DNA from: Clostridium sp. BSD9I1
GTDB taxonomy: Bacteria; Bacillota; Clostridia; Clostridiales; Clostridiaceae
Length of the DNA: 64,000 nt
Direction: 5' to 3'
NCBI RefSeq assembly: GCF_900185645.1
Contig: NZ_FYAM01000006.1
Coordinates: forward strand, 348,763-412,762
Shown piece after piece: positions 1-9,143 of this stretch (the first letter of the stretch is position 1; each line of letters begins with the position of its first letter). A program made the position numbers and the translations under genes. A model generated the notes under the pieces. That model ran no database searches. It saw only the letters and a list, made by a program, of their open reading frames with translations, and was not told the DNA's origin.

Positions 1-1
1 A

Positions 2-430
2 GGTTTAACTATTGATGAAATAAAACTAGGAGATAGATGTTATGTTGAAAAGACTATTTCTGAAACAGATGTATATCTATTTGCAGGTATCACTGGAGAC
101 TTAAATCCAGCTCATGTAAATCAAGTAGTTTCAGAACAAACAATGTTTAAAGGAAGAATAGCCCATGGGATATTAGTAACAGGACTTATTTCTACTTGCT
201 TGGGAATGTACTTACCAGGTCCTGGAACTATTTATATGGGACAACATGTTAAATTTACAGCGCCAGTTTATATTGGTGACACAATAAAAGCTGAAGTAGA
301 AGTTATAGATATAAACATAGAAAAGAATAGACTTAAATTAAAGACTGTGTGCACTAACCAAAATGATAAAGTAGTTATTGATGGTGAGGCAACGGTTATG
401 CCTCCAAAGAAAGCAATAAGGAAATTATAA
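2..430 (+). CDS. MaoC-like (R)-specific enoyl-CoA hydratase, 3' part
   Basis: The reading frame is already open at the left edge, so the N-terminus is missing; about 142 codons remain. The visible start contains the hydratase-2 pattern FAGITGDLNPAH (Asp and His of the catalytic dyad), followed by GRIAHGILVTGL and a hot-dog-fold tail. This is the family of PhaJ and MaoC, which hydrate enoyl-CoA to (R)-3-hydroxyacyl-CoA. An ATG at 143 lies after the catalytic motif and is not the true start. A terminator follows at 485-514. The physiological acyl-CoA substrate cannot be read from the sequence, but a short-chain (crotonyl-CoA type) substrate is typical for such short single-domain proteins. Confidence 0.85.
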   Translation, partial: GLTIDEIKLGDRCYVEKTISETDVYLFAGITGDLNPAHVNQVVSEQTMFKGRIAHGILVTGLISTCLGMYLPGPGTIYMGQHVKFTAPVYIGDTIKAEVEVIDINIEKNRLKLKTVCTNQNDKVVIDGEATVMPPKKAIRKL

Positions 431-484
431 GAAGGATTAATTATGGAATTTGCATTGACAAGCATGAGAACATGCTAAACTTAT

Positions 485-514
485 AAAAGTAGCCGCATAG
501 TATGGGCTACTTTT
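485..514. terminator. Bidirectional stem-loop terminator
   Basis: AAAAGTAGCC at 485-494 pairs with GGCTACTTTT at 505-514 around a 10-nt loop. It sits between the converging hydratase gene and the LysR gene, with T-runs on both strands. Confidence 0.8.
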
Positions 515-532
515 ACATTTATAGAAAAAGTA

Positions 533-1447
533 TTATTTAGGTTGATCATTTAAATATTTAGTGCAAAAATATAGAAATTCCTCTGCTTCTTTCGTCAAAA
601 TTGTATTTCTTAATTTTATCCAACCTATGTCCATTTTATCACTTAGATCGCTTATGGGAATGCTAATGATTTCCTTTTCTATTATTCCTTTTATAAGAAA
701 ACCTGTTCCTATGTTATAGCTATCAGTATGGCAGATTATATTATTCATTGTAGCCCTATCAAGTACATTTATGGATTGGTTGGTGTTGATATTTACAGCC
801 TCTTCTGAAAAGTTAAGAGAATAATTTTCTTGTTCATAGCTAATAAATGGATAATTTGAGAGATCCTCAAGGGTTATGTAATCTTTTTTTTCTAAGGGAT
901 GACCTTTCCTTATAAATGCGTGAAAGCCTACATGACATAAGGAATTAAACTCAATGTTTTTAGAATCAAGAAATTTCTTCATGAAATTTTTCGTTGAATT
1001 GGAAATAAAAATAATGCCAAGTTGACTTTGTTGAAGGTATACGTCCTCTATAACTTGTCTTGTCTTTTTTTCTCTGAGTAAAAACTCATAAATACTATTT
1101 TTATGCTTTTTAAGCATAGCTATAAATGCCTTAACAACAAAGGCATAATGTTGTGAACTTACCATAAGACGTATAGGCTTATTTTTATCACTATATATTA
1201 ATTTTTTCTGTATTTGATCTACTTGTTCTAGAACTTCCCTTGCAGCGATAAGAAGTTCCATTCCCTCGAGAGTGAATTGTAAACGCTTATTGTCTTTCCT
1301 AACGAATATATCTATGTTAAGATCCTCTTCAAGTTCTTTAATAGCCTTTGAAATGCATGGTTGCGAAACAAAAAGACTTTTTGCGGCCTTGCTTATAGTT
1401 CCTTGCTTGGATATTTCAACTAAGTAAATCAACTGTTGAAAGGTCAT
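533..1447 (-). CDS. LysR-family transcriptional regulator
   Basis: A 304-residue protein of standard LTTR length. The N-terminal winged helix-turn-helix (about residues 1-60) contains the typical run SKAAKSLFVSQPCISKAIKELE, shortened here to the family pattern A-x3-L-x2-SQPxISxxIxxLE, followed by an effector domain. It is transcribed away from the gamma-lyase gene at 1658 across a 210-bp gap that contains an inverted repeat (1544-1586). In this family that layout usually means it controls the divergent genes, here probably the sulfur/amino-acid set 1658-6557. The effector is unknown. Confidence 0.88.
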   Translation of the reverse strand: MTFQQLIYLVEISKQGTISKAAKSLFVSQPCISKAIKELEEDLNIDIFVRKDNKRLQFTLEGMELLIAAREVLEQVDQIQKKLIYSDKNKPIRLMVSSQHYAFVVKAFIAMLKKHKNSIYEFLLREKKTRQVIEDVYLQQSQLGIIFISNSTKNFMKKFLDSKNIEFNSLCHVGFHAFIRKGHPLEKKDYITLEDLSNYPFISYEQENYSLNFSEEAVNINTNQSINVLDRATMNNIICHTDSYNIGTGFLIKGIIEKEIISIPISDLSDKMDIGWIKLRNTILTKEAEEFLYFCTKYLNDQPK

Positions 1448-1543
1448 CCCCTCATTCCTCCATTTCCGTATAACTAAAAGTTACTATTTCCCATAAATTA
1501 TAGGTATTTTACATGTAAATTTATGGATGGTATTATAATTATA

Positions 1544-1586
1544 ACACATATGAGCATTAAGCAAAATTATCTAAATTAGTATGTGT
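1544..1586. promoter_or_regulatory. Inverted repeat in the LysR/gamma-lyase divergent gap
   Basis: ACACATA at 1544-1550 is the reverse complement of TATGTGT at 1580-1586. The location between divergent LysR and target gene fits an operator, but the half-sites are far apart (29 nt), so this is only a candidate. Confidence 0.3.
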
Positions 1587-1657
1587 AACATTAGTTTTAT
1601 TAAAAAATTAAGATAAATGAATATGTTTCTAATTGGTTATTTTAAGGAGGAATTTGA

Positions 1658-2854
1658 ATGTCAGAGAAAAAATTTAGTACAAGGGTAATTCATTCTGGAG
1701 AAGTTGACCTAATGAAAAAAGTTGCTTCTTCTGTATCCGTTCCAAAGGTAATGCCTATTTTTATGAGTTCAGTCTTCTCATTTGATGATGTTCCAACACT
1801 TGATTCCGTTTATGATGGCTCAGCGGAAGGATATGTATATTCAAGAATGACAAATCCAGGAACAGATGCTGTTTGTGAAGTTCTTGCATCAGCAGAGGGA
1901 TGTGATGCTGGCATTGCGTTCTCATCAGGTATGGCTGCTATAACTACATCACTTATAGGTTCTGTAAGGGCTGGTGACCACATAATATCTTCTCCTGTTC
2001 TTTATGGTGGGGTTTGGGATTTTCTTGCAAACGAAATTACACGTTTTGGGGTAGAGGTTACATTTGTTGATTTTCTTACAGACGATGTTGAAAAATATAT
2101 AAAACCGAATACAAAGGTTATCTACACTGAAACAATTACAAATCCATTGATGGAAGTTATGGATATTCCAGCTATTAGTGAAATTGCGCACAAGCATGGT
2201 TGTAAGCTTATTGTTGATAACACATTTGCTACAGCTGTCATCGCCAAACCTTTATCGCTTGGTGCTGATATTGTTGTTTATAGTGCAACAAAATATCTTG
2301 GTGGACACAGCGATATTATAGGTGGTGCTGTTCTTTCTAATAAAGATACAATAAATCATCTTCATCGATTTAGTACACTTTATGGCGCAACAATGAGTCC
2401 TTTTGACGCATGGCTGTTAGTAAGAAGTCTTAGAACTCTTGAACTTAGGGTTAAAAAACACAGCGAAAATGCATTGAAAGTAGCTAAGTTCTTTGAAAGT
2501 CATCCAAAGATTGAGAAGGTTTACTATCCAGGTCTTGAATCATCACATTACTATGAACTTGGACAGAAATTATTTGTTGAAGGTAGATGCGGTGGCATGG
2601 TGAGTGCAGATATAAAAGGTGGAGAGGAAGCTGCAAGCAAGTTTATTACAGAATGTGAAACTATTAAGTTTGTACCAAGTCTTGCAGGAGTAAGCACAAC
2701 TATTTCATATCCAGCAAAAACATCTCATCGTGCATACTCAAAGGAACAAATGGAGGCTTGTGGTATATCAACAGGTCAGCTTCGTTTCTCAATAGGTCTC
2801 GAAGATGCTGATGATATTATTGCAGAGTTTGAAAAAGTTCTTGAAAAAATATAA
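1658..2854 (+). CDS. Cys/Met-metabolism PLP enzyme (gamma-lyase type)
   Basis: A 398-residue fold-type I PLP enzyme of the cystathionine/methionine gamma-lyase family. The PLP lysine is K212 in the motif SATKYLGGHSD; the partner-subunit phosphate-binding YSRMTNP motif is near residue 60 and the catalytic Tyr sits in VLYGG near 115. Classical methionine gamma-lyases have a Cys directly after this YG; here there is Gly, so the exact reaction (methionine gamma-lyase, cystathionine gamma-lyase, cysteine desulfhydrase or O-acyl-homoserine sulfhydrylase) is open. AAGGAGG lies 8 nt before the ATG. First gene of a set with an M20 hydrolase, a permease and an FNT channel. Confidence 0.85.
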   Translation: MSEKKFSTRVIHSGEVDLMKKVASSVSVPKVMPIFMSSVFSFDDVPTLDSVYDGSAEGYVYSRMTNPGTDAVCEVLASAEGCDAGIAFSSGMAAITTSLIGSVRAGDHIISSPVLYGGVWDFLANEITRFGVEVTFVDFLTDDVEKYIKPNTKVIYTETITNPLMEVMDIPAISEIAHKHGCKLIVDNTFATAVIAKPLSLGADIVVYSATKYLGGHSDIIGGAVLSNKDTINHLHRFSTLYGATMSPFDAWLLVRSLRTLELRVKKHSENALKVAKFFESHPKIEKVYYPGLESSHYYELGQKLFVEGRCGGMVSADIKGGEEAASKFITECETIKFVPSLAGVSTTISYPAKTSHRAYSKEQMEACGISTGQLRFSIGLEDADDIIAEFEKVLEKI

Positions 2855-2909
2855 TAAAAAATTATATTTCATTTGTTTAAGATTGCTTTAAAGAAAATAG
2901 GGGGATATT

Positions 2910-4112
2910 ATGGAAAAAAGTTTTAACCAGCTTGCAAACCAATATTATGATGAAATCGTGAAAACTGCATCGGAAATGCTTCAAATACCAAGCGTATCAG
3001 GTAATGAAAAAGATTTTGGGGAATATACAATTAAAAAAATGAAAGAGCTTAAATATGATGAAGTTGTAGTAGATAAAGTTGGTAATGTCATAGGAATAAT
3101 GCGTGGAACAGGTGGAGGAAAAAGCACCATGCTCTACTGCCATATGGATACTGTTGAGGAAGGCAATTTTGATATGTGGAAATACCCTCCCTTTTCTGGG
3201 AAAATTGCAGAAGGCAAAATTTGGGGCAGAGGTGCTAGTGATACAAAGGGTACCTTTGCACCTATGATATATACTCCTTATATTTTGAAGGAAGAAGGAA
3301 TTATGCCAAAGGGTGATATTTACGTTGTGGGAGTAGTTCAGGAGGAAACAGCAGGCTTTGGTGCAATGCATATGGCAATGGATGAAAAATATCTTACGGA
3401 CTTTGCCGTTGTTGGTGAAGCTACTGAAAACGATATTGCTGTTGCCTGCAAAGGAAGGATATGTCTTGAAATAACCATAACAGGCAGATCGTGTCACGCA
3501 AGCATTCCTGAAACCGGTGTTAATCCTTTTGACTACCTTTATAAATTCCTTGAAGCACTTAAGCATTACCCACTTGAATATGATGAAAACTTTGGAACAT
3601 CAAAAATCACTCCAACAAAAGTTGTATCTTCTGAAATTGGAACAAACATAGTCCCTCACAGTATAGTTTTAACTTTGGACTATAGAAGTGTTCCATCAGA
3701 AACAAATGAGTCCATATTGGAAAAGGTTCAAAAGGTAATAGACAGCTGCTTATTTAAGGGCATAGCTGTTGACATGAAAATTGTTATGGTTGATGTAACA
3801 ACATATAATGGCTTTAAGGGAGAGGGAATACAGGGACTACCTGCATTTCTTATTGATAAAGAACATGAAGCTGTTGTTACAGCAAAGAAAGCCCTTGAGG
3901 ATACCTTTAACAGAGAAGTTAGGCTTAAACCATGGGCTTTTGCTACAGACAGTGGACATTATGCATCAAAAGGGGTAGCTGTAATTGGATATTCCCCTGC
4001 AGAAATAAAGTATTGTCACACAGCTCAGGACAACATGGATCTAGAAATGCTAAGAGAGGGGATAGCTGGTTGCCTTGCTATTGCAGAAAGTCTTTCAAAT
4101 TTACCACAATAA
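2910..4112 (+). CDS. M20-family metallohydrolase, YgeY-like
   Basis: A 400-residue zinc hydrolase. Metal-site motifs are visible: HMDT with H78 and D80, the bridging Asp in GRGASDTKG (near 112), the catalytic Glu pair in QEETAG (near 145), and a C-terminal CHTAQDN. The overall sequence resembles the YgeY group, which is often found in selenium- and purine-linked clusters, and less closely ArgE/DapE deacylases. It is preceded by GGGGG and follows the gamma-lyase by 55 nt; the permease starts 27 nt later, so the three are probably co-transcribed. A likely job is release of an amino acid from an acylated or dipeptide-like precursor; the substrate is not determinable. Confidence 0.82.
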   Translation: MEKSFNQLANQYYDEIVKTASEMLQIPSVSGNEKDFGEYTIKKMKELKYDEVVVDKVGNVIGIMRGTGGGKSTMLYCHMDTVEEGNFDMWKYPPFSGKIAEGKIWGRGASDTKGTFAPMIYTPYILKEEGIMPKGDIYVVGVVQEETAGFGAMHMAMDEKYLTDFAVVGEATENDIAVACKGRICLEITITGRSCHASIPETGVNPFDYLYKFLEALKHYPLEYDENFGTSKITPTKVVSSEIGTNIVPHSIVLTLDYRSVPSETNESILEKVQKVIDSCLFKGIAVDMKIVMVDVTTYNGFKGEGIQGLPAFLIDKEHEAVVTAKKALEDTFNREVRLKPWAFATDSGHYASKGVAVIGYSPAEIKYCHTAQDNMDLEMLREGIAGCLAIAESLSNLPQ

Positions 4113-4139
4113 TCTCAATTAATTAAAGGAGATAATTTT

Positions 4140-5546
4140 ATGAGTAATAATGAAAAGAAAAAGAGTCGATTAAATATTAACCCTTATGTACTTATTTTCT
4201 GCGTAATTATTATAGGCTTCATAGCATCTTACCTTGTTACACCAGGTGTCTTTGATAGAGAAGTAGTTAACGGAAGAAGTATCGTTGTCCCTGGAAGCTT
4301 TAAAAACATAAATGCAGCACCTTTGTCTATTTTTAGTATTTTTAGGGCAATCCCTAAAGGACTTATAGGCTCTTCAAGCATAATTTTTCTTGTTCTTCTT
4401 GTTGGAGGAGCCATTGAGGTCTACAATAGAACAGGTGCTATAAACATGGGTGTAAAAACCCTTGTGCAAAAGATTGGTAGAAAAAATGGAGGGTTAGTGC
4501 TTTTCCTCATAATGGTAATATTCGCTATCCTAGGTGGCTTTTTAGGATGGATTGAAGCAGCTATTCCTTTCGTACCTATTGTAATTCCAATTGTTCTTGC
4601 TCTAGGATATGATGCAATGACAGCAGCAGCTCTTTGCATTTTAGGGTTAATGGTGGGATTTGCAGTAGGACCTACAAATATGTACACAATAGGTATAGCT
4701 CATCAGATAGCACAGCTTCCTATGTTTTCAGGTTTTGGCTTAAGATTTGCAGCTTTTGTTACTTTAGTAGGTGTTTCCTTTATTTATCTAATGATTTATG
4801 CTACAAGAGTTAAAAGGGATCCTTCAAAGAGCCTTGTGGCAGACATAGATGTTTCTTCAATTAAAATCGATTATTCACAAGATGAAGGTAAAAAAGTGAC
4901 AGGTGTTCAGATATTATCTCTTGTAATTTTAGCTGTAACCTTTGCGGTTGTGGTATATGGAATGATGAAGTTTGGATGGGCTATAGATGATATGTCAGCA
5001 GCATTCCTTTTAAGTGGAATAGTAGTAGGTATTATAAATAAGATAAAGATTTCTGAAATTGCAGATGCATTTATTGTAGGTGCCAAGGGATCCATAGGTG
5101 GTGCAATGATAGTAGGAACTGCACGTGGTGTTCAATGGATTCTTGAACAGGGTGGAATTATTGACCCTATTATTAATAGCCTTTCAACTTTACTTTCAGG
5201 CCTTCCACCAATTGGTTCTGCAATAGGAGTACTTGTAGTTGTATCAATTTTAAATGGTCTTGTTCCTTCTGGTAGTGGTAAAGCAGTTGCCCTAATGCCT
5301 ATACTAATTCCACTAGGAGAAATGATAGGACTTACAAGACAAACTACAACTTTTGCTTATCAGTTTGGTGATGGTATTGCAAATATGGCATGGTTTACTT
5401 ACGGAACACTACTTATTTTTCTTTCATATGCAAAAGTGCCTGTTAATAGATGGTACAAGTTCCTGTGGCCATTACTGGTAATTCTATATGCACTTGCTAT
5501 TATATTCTTGTTTATCGCTATTTCAATAGGTTATGGTCCCGCCTAA
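4140..5546 (+). CDS. YfcC/ArcD-type membrane permease
   Basis: A 468-residue polytopic membrane protein with a short basic N-terminus and roughly a dozen hydrophobic segments. The sequence around PGVFDRE, GWIEAAIPFVPI and LVPSGSGKAVALMPIL is characteristic of the YfcC family, related to C4-dicarboxylate carriers (DcuC) and arginine/ornithine antiporters. A good AAAGGAG site lies 8 nt before ATG. As third gene behind a lyase and a hydrolase it most likely imports their amino-acid or peptide substrate. A perfect 15-bp terminator stem follows at 5563-5596. Confidence 0.82.
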   Translation: MSNNEKKKSRLNINPYVLIFCVIIIGFIASYLVTPGVFDREVVNGRSIVVPGSFKNINAAPLSIFSIFRAIPKGLIGSSSIIFLVLLVGGAIEVYNRTGAINMGVKTLVQKIGRKNGGLVLFLIMVIFAILGGFLGWIEAAIPFVPIVIPIVLALGYDAMTAAALCILGLMVGFAVGPTNMYTIGIAHQIAQLPMFSGFGLRFAAFVTLVGVSFIYLMIYATRVKRDPSKSLVADIDVSSIKIDYSQDEGKKVTGVQILSLVILAVTFAVVVYGMMKFGWAIDDMSAAFLLSGIVVGIINKIKISEIADAFIVGAKGSIGGAMIVGTARGVQWILEQGGIIDPIINSLSTLLSGLPPIGSAIGVLVVVSILNGLVPSGSGKAVALMPILIPLGEMIGLTRQTTTFAYQFGDGIANMAWFTYGTLLIFLSYAKVPVNRWYKFLWPLLVILYALAIIFLFIAISIGYGPA

Positions 5547-5562
5547 AGTATAATATTTATTC

Positions 5563-5600
5563 TTTTAGCAAGGTGGAGACTTCCACCTTGCTAAAACATT
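5563..5600 (+). terminator. Strong stem-loop after the permease gene
   Basis: TTTTAGCAAGGTGGA at 5563-5577 pairs perfectly with its complement at 5582-5596, loop GACT. The following T-run is weak, so some read-through into the FNT gene is possible. Confidence 0.75.
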
Positions 5601-5717
5601 TCTTTGCAGCAATTTTTGTAGCAGGATATAGCCTTAAAAAGTGTAAAATTACAGCCTTAAAAGGAGCAAGATTCTTAACACAATATGAATTCTAAAGAAA
5701 TAAGAAGGTGTAGATAT

Positions 5718-6557
5718 ATGGAACAACTTGCAGTATCAGAAATATCATTATCAGCGCAAAAAAAAATTAAATATTTTCATGAAATGCCTGTAAGGTTTTT
5801 TGTCTATTCGATGATGGCAGGTGTCTTTTGCGGTCTGGGTATGATTCTTGCATACTCTGCTGGAGGCTCCCTTAATAGCTTTGAAGCTACAAAAGGTTTT
5901 GCGAAAATAGTATTTGGTATTTCCTTTGCATTGAGTTTCACCCTTATTGTTTATGCTGGAAGTGAACTTTTTACGGGAAATGTGGGGGTTATGACCATAG
6001 GAGTATTTAATAGGGCGGTTTCTGTTAAAGAATCACTTTTGATGGTTTCGTTTGTTTACTTAGGAAACTTTTGCGGTGCTACCCTTATTGCTATTATAAT
6101 AGGGGCAACAGGGCTTTTGGATGTGCCTATGACTGGAAACTATATAGTCTCAAATAGTGTAATAAAGATGCAGCTGCCTTTTGCACAAAGCTTTTTCAGA
6201 GGCGTCCTCTGCAATATGCTTGTAGTGCTTGCCACATGGAGCTGCAGTAAGATTAAAAGTGAACCTGCCAAAATGCTTATTCTTGTTTGGTGTGTGTACG
6301 GATTCTGTGCCTCTGGCTTTGAACACAGCATTGCAAATATGGCCCTTTTTGTAATGAGCATAGTGTCCCCTCTAAAAACAGCTGATATCTCAATAGCAGG
6401 ATATATAAACAATATAATTCCTGTTACACTTGGTAATATAGTTGGTGGGGGACTTATTATAGGAGGGGGTTACTTTTTACTTGGAAGTGGGGAAAATAGG
6501 AAAAGTACTTCAGGGTTAGGTCAAGTTATTTCTAATGATGCTAAGGATATAGAGTAA
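5718..6557 (+). CDS. Formate/nitrite transporter family channel
   Basis: A 279-residue FNT-family pentameric channel with six predicted membrane helices. Family motifs are seen: AGVFCGLG, ELFTGN, GNFCGA, NMLVVLATW and GFEHSIANM (with the conserved pore His). The start at 5718 is chosen because AAGAAGGTG precedes it by 8 nt; an upstream in-frame ATG at 5685 has a poorly spaced site. Members export formate, nitrite or hydrosulfide. Next to a gamma-lyase, either formate (from 2-oxobutyrate cleavage) or HS- (from Cys breakdown) would make sense; the sequence does not decide. Confidence 0.88.
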   Translation: MEQLAVSEISLSAQKKIKYFHEMPVRFFVYSMMAGVFCGLGMILAYSAGGSLNSFEATKGFAKIVFGISFALSFTLIVYAGSELFTGNVGVMTIGVFNRAVSVKESLLMVSFVYLGNFCGATLIAIIIGATGLLDVPMTGNYIVSNSVIKMQLPFAQSFFRGVLCNMLVVLATWSCSKIKSEPAKMLILVWCVYGFCASGFEHSIANMALFVMSIVSPLKTADISIAGYINNIIPVTLGNIVGGGLIIGGGYFLLGSGENRKSTSGLGQVISNDAKDIE

Positions 6558-6803
6558 TCTTAGTACTTCTGAAAGAATAAATATAAATGAACCCATGGCA
6601 AAAAAATTCTAATAAATATAAGGTTGATTGTATTATCATGTTGTGCTATATCAAAAAGAAGGAGATCAAGCTGATTATAAAGCATTAAATCTATTATGCT
6701 ATAGAAAGAGCATATTTACTCTAGATAAAAGTAAGGAATTATATAAAAATAGGAGGTAAGCCAGCAGTTTGATTATATCTGCTGGTTTATATCTTATTAT
6801 AAC
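6558..6803. other. Non-coding stretch with gene debris and a hairpin
   Basis: No intact gene. About 6650-6757 holds a short open frame without a start-site context. CCAGCAG at 6762-6768 and CTGCTGG at about 6780-6786 form a terminator-like hairpin followed by TTTATATC. The part nearest the next remnant, read on the minus strand, encodes a few residues resembling a recombinase tail (FNKS..IIRYK). Confidence 0.4.
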
Positions 6804-6965
6804 CTAAGATTTATTGAAAGCTTCTATAACGTCTGTATTATATATTCTTATACATTCATTAGATGCTCTTGTGCCAATAGTAGCAGGGCTATTTGTTACA
6901 TGTATTCCATAGTGAGGAATGCTTAATCCCATCCATCTAACTCTAAAAGGTCCACCAGGATTTAC
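6804..6965 (-). pseudogene. Truncated L,D-transpeptidase (YkuD) copy 1
   Basis: Minus-strand translation matches the middle and catalytic part of the intact L,D-transpeptidase at 31652-32071: it keeps [15 protein letters not shown] and SNECIRIYN, but has no N-terminal half and no start, and changes the conserved SNGC to SNEC. The last residues (DVIEAFNKS) do not match the intact gene and resemble instead a recombinase-like tail found beside the intact copy. It abuts the 3' end of the LysR gene at 6970. Diverged more than copy 2 at 24745, so an older fragment. Confidence 0.75.
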
Positions 6966-6969
6966 ATCT

Positions 6970-7857
6970 CTATTTATTTTTTGTTCGTTCTTTTATATAA
7001 ACTTGTAAACTCCTGTTAAATTTTTGTATTGTTAAAGCTCTATCAGAACGTGGCTTTTTATGTATTATAGAATAACAACAACGCTCTGGAGGTGGATCTG
7101 ATAAGCGTGATAAATAACAATCGTCTGGAAGTAATGAGCATGCCACAGATTCGGGAAGAATTGTCCAGTCTTCCTCTTCGTTCAGAAATTCTACTGTAAG
7201 CTGTGCTAAATTCACTCGTAACTTTGCAAATCCAGGTTTCCACCAATAATCATGCCAATGATTATAATCTTGGCCGAAAAATTGAAATATTTCATTATTT
7301 GATTTTAATTCAGAAGGATGTACTATTTCAGAAAAAGAATTCTTATTTCCCTTTCTCATTACAACAAAATTTTCTTTAAATATTAAATTAGAATTTAATT
7401 CTGGATAAGGTGCTTCTCCGTTAGTTAATCCTATATCTACTTCTCTATTAGCTATCATCTCATAAGTAGGGATGGAATCAAGCAAAATGATTTCTAACTT
7501 CAAATTAGGATTTTTTCGTGATAATTGCCTAAAAAAATCTCTTAACATATAGGAGGCTAAACTATCAGGAACGGCTATAGATAAATGTTCAATTAAATTA
7601 TTTTCTTCTAGTGAATTTACTTCGATAGAAAGAGCTAATATTTGTTCAGCTATTGTTAAAAAACGTTCACCAGATGGTGTCAATTGAACTGTGTCATGTC
7701 CTTTCCCTCGGAAAAGTAATTTGACGTTTAATTCTTTTTCCAACATAGAAAGTCTTCTACTAACTGTAGATTGGGTTAAAAACAAAGCACGTGCTGCTGT
7801 ACTAATATTACGGTAATTGTTTATTTCCAAAAATATTTTAATATCTTTAATATCCAT
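6970..7857 (-). CDS. LysR-family transcriptional regulator
   Basis: A 295-residue LTTR. N-terminal HTH (about residues 1-60) contains ISTAARALFLTQSTVSRRLS, followed by an effector-binding domain with the usual IGLTNG hinge region. Its 5' end faces the dehydratase/aspartate dehydrogenase pair across a 248-bp gap, so it is the likely regulator of that pair. The C-terminus is rich in Pro/Arg/Lys. No specific ligand can be inferred beyond the amino-acid theme of the neighbours. Confidence 0.88.
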   Translation of the reverse strand: MDIKDIKIFLEINNYRNISTAARALFLTQSTVSRRLSMLEKELNVKLLFRGKGHDTVQLTPSGERFLTIAEQILALSIEVNSLEENNLIEHLSIAVPDSLASYMLRDFFRQLSRKNPNLKLEIILLDSIPTYEMIANREVDIGLTNGEAPYPELNSNLIFKENFVVMRKGNKNSFSEIVHPSELKSNNEIFQFFGQDYNHWHDYWWKPGFAKLRVNLAQLTVEFLNEEEDWTILPESVACSLLPDDCYLSRLSDPPPERCCYSIIHKKPRSDRALTIQKFNRSLQVYIKERTKNK

Positions 7858-7999
7858 AGTAACAACCTCGTTTTTATTATAATTAATTTAAATATGATTG
7901 TTATAATATGCATTTATTACATATTATAATGCGAAAATCATCATTTTACAAATATTTATTGTGATGATAGTATTTAATTATAGTTTGCACGATGTGTAC

Positions 8000-8062
8000 C
8001 TGACCTAAGACTCCCATCCTTTCAAGGTTGGAGTAAGGGCAGCTACGACAATGGATAACGAT
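8000..8062. other. Hairpin in the LysR/dehydratase gap
   Basis: ACTCCCATCCTTTC is followed by AAGGTTGGAGT, giving a compact stem-loop near 8008-8033, then a GC-richer tail. The look recalls right-end hairpins of IS200/IS605-type elements, but no transposase or opposite end is seen. It could equally be a leader structure of the dehydratase operon. Confidence 0.25.
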
Positions 8063-8105
8063 TTCTAAGTTATATAAAATATTTTAATTTTAGGAGGTTA
8101 AAATC

Positions 8106-9065
8106 GTGGTTACAATAGAATCAATTTATGAGGCTCAAAAACGTATTGCTCCTTATATCAATAAGACGCCTCTCCTTCGTTTAAATAATCTAGATGAATA
8201 TTTAGGTTGTCAAGTATATGCCAAAATGGAATCTTTTCAAAAGACCAATTCTTTTAAAGTCAGAGGTGCTCTTAATGCTTCAATAAGCTTGGCAGAGGAA
8301 GCATTGAAAAAAGGAATTATAACAGCTTCATCAGGAAATCATGGAAAAGCTATAGCGTATGCGGCTAAACAACTAGGTACTAAGGCTTATGTTGTAGTTC
8401 CAGAAACTGCACCGAAAATCAAAGTTGAAGGAATCCAATCATATGGAGCGGAAGTTATTTTTAGTGTTCCTGCAGAAAGATTTAATGTAGCTAAAAAATT
8501 AAGTGAAGAAAATAATTTGAGTTTTATTTCACCATTTGATGATAATGAAGTCATTGCAGGACAAGGTACTGCAGGTTTAGAGATACTGGAACAACTGCCA
8601 GATGTAGATTATATAATTTCTCCAATTGGTGGAGGTGGATTAATTGGTGGATTATCTACAGCAGTTAAAGAAACTAATCCACAAGTAAAAATCATTGGAG
8701 CTGAACCTACATTAGTTGCCCGCTATACTAACAGTTTTGCAGCAGGTCATCCGGTTACCTTGCCTTCAGAATCAAAGTCAGTAGCTGATGGATTACAAAC
8801 ATTAAAACCTGGTGAACTTAATTATCCTGTTGTAGAAAAATATGTTGATAAAATTGTCACAGTAGATGAAGAAAATATTCTTAAAGCAACTAAGTTATTT
8901 TTAACTAAGGGAAAATTATTAGCTGAGATTTCTTCATGTATCACCTTAGGTGCTATCTTACAAGGATCAGTTAGATTTAATGCAAATGACAAAGTAGTTT
9001 TGTTTATTTCAGGTGGTAACATTGGAATGGATCAGTTTGGTAAATTTGAAGGTATGAGTATATAA
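8106..9065 (+). CDS. Threonine/serine (or hydroxyaspartate) dehydratase, PLP fold II
   Basis: A 319-residue fold-type II PLP enzyme. PLP lysine lies in NSFKVRGA (K about 51), substrate loop SSGNHGKA near 80, and the phosphate-binding glycine loop in PIGGGGLIGG near 175. No C-terminal ACT regulatory domain is present, so it is a catabolic-type enzyme like TdcB or 3-hydroxyaspartate ammonia-lyase. The start is GTG at 8106, with AGGAGG 8 nt upstream. It is followed after 78 nt by an aspartate-dehydrogenase-like gene, which makes a hydroxyaspartate-to-iminosuccinate role worth considering besides threonine or serine deamination. Confidence 0.85.
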   Translation: MVTIESIYEAQKRIAPYINKTPLLRLNNLDEYLGCQVYAKMESFQKTNSFKVRGALNASISLAEEALKKGIITASSGNHGKAIAYAAKQLGTKAYVVVPETAPKIKVEGIQSYGAEVIFSVPAERFNVAKKLSEENNLSFISPFDDNEVIAGQGTAGLEILEQLPDVDYIISPIGGGGLIGGLSTAVKETNPQVKIIGAEPTLVARYTNSFAAGHPVTLPSESKSVADGLQTLKPGELNYPVVEKYVDKIVTVDEENILKATKLFLTKGKLLAEISSCITLGAILQGSVRFNANDKVVLFISGGNIGMDQFGKFEGMSI

Positions 9066-9143
9066 GAGCAGTAGCAAGTTCTTAAAATAATTGTATACAG
9101 TTATTTAGATGAAATAAAAAGATAAAAGGGAGATGGATGAGCT

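Noticed and set aside
2997..3566. Long minus-strand frame inside the M20 hydrolase gene
   Set aside because: It is the antisense of a clear coding gene, with no domain or ribosome site.
8000..8062. IS200/IS605 right end
   Set aside because: Only one hairpin of suggestive look, with no transposase, TnpB or left end; kept as a low-confidence hairpin.
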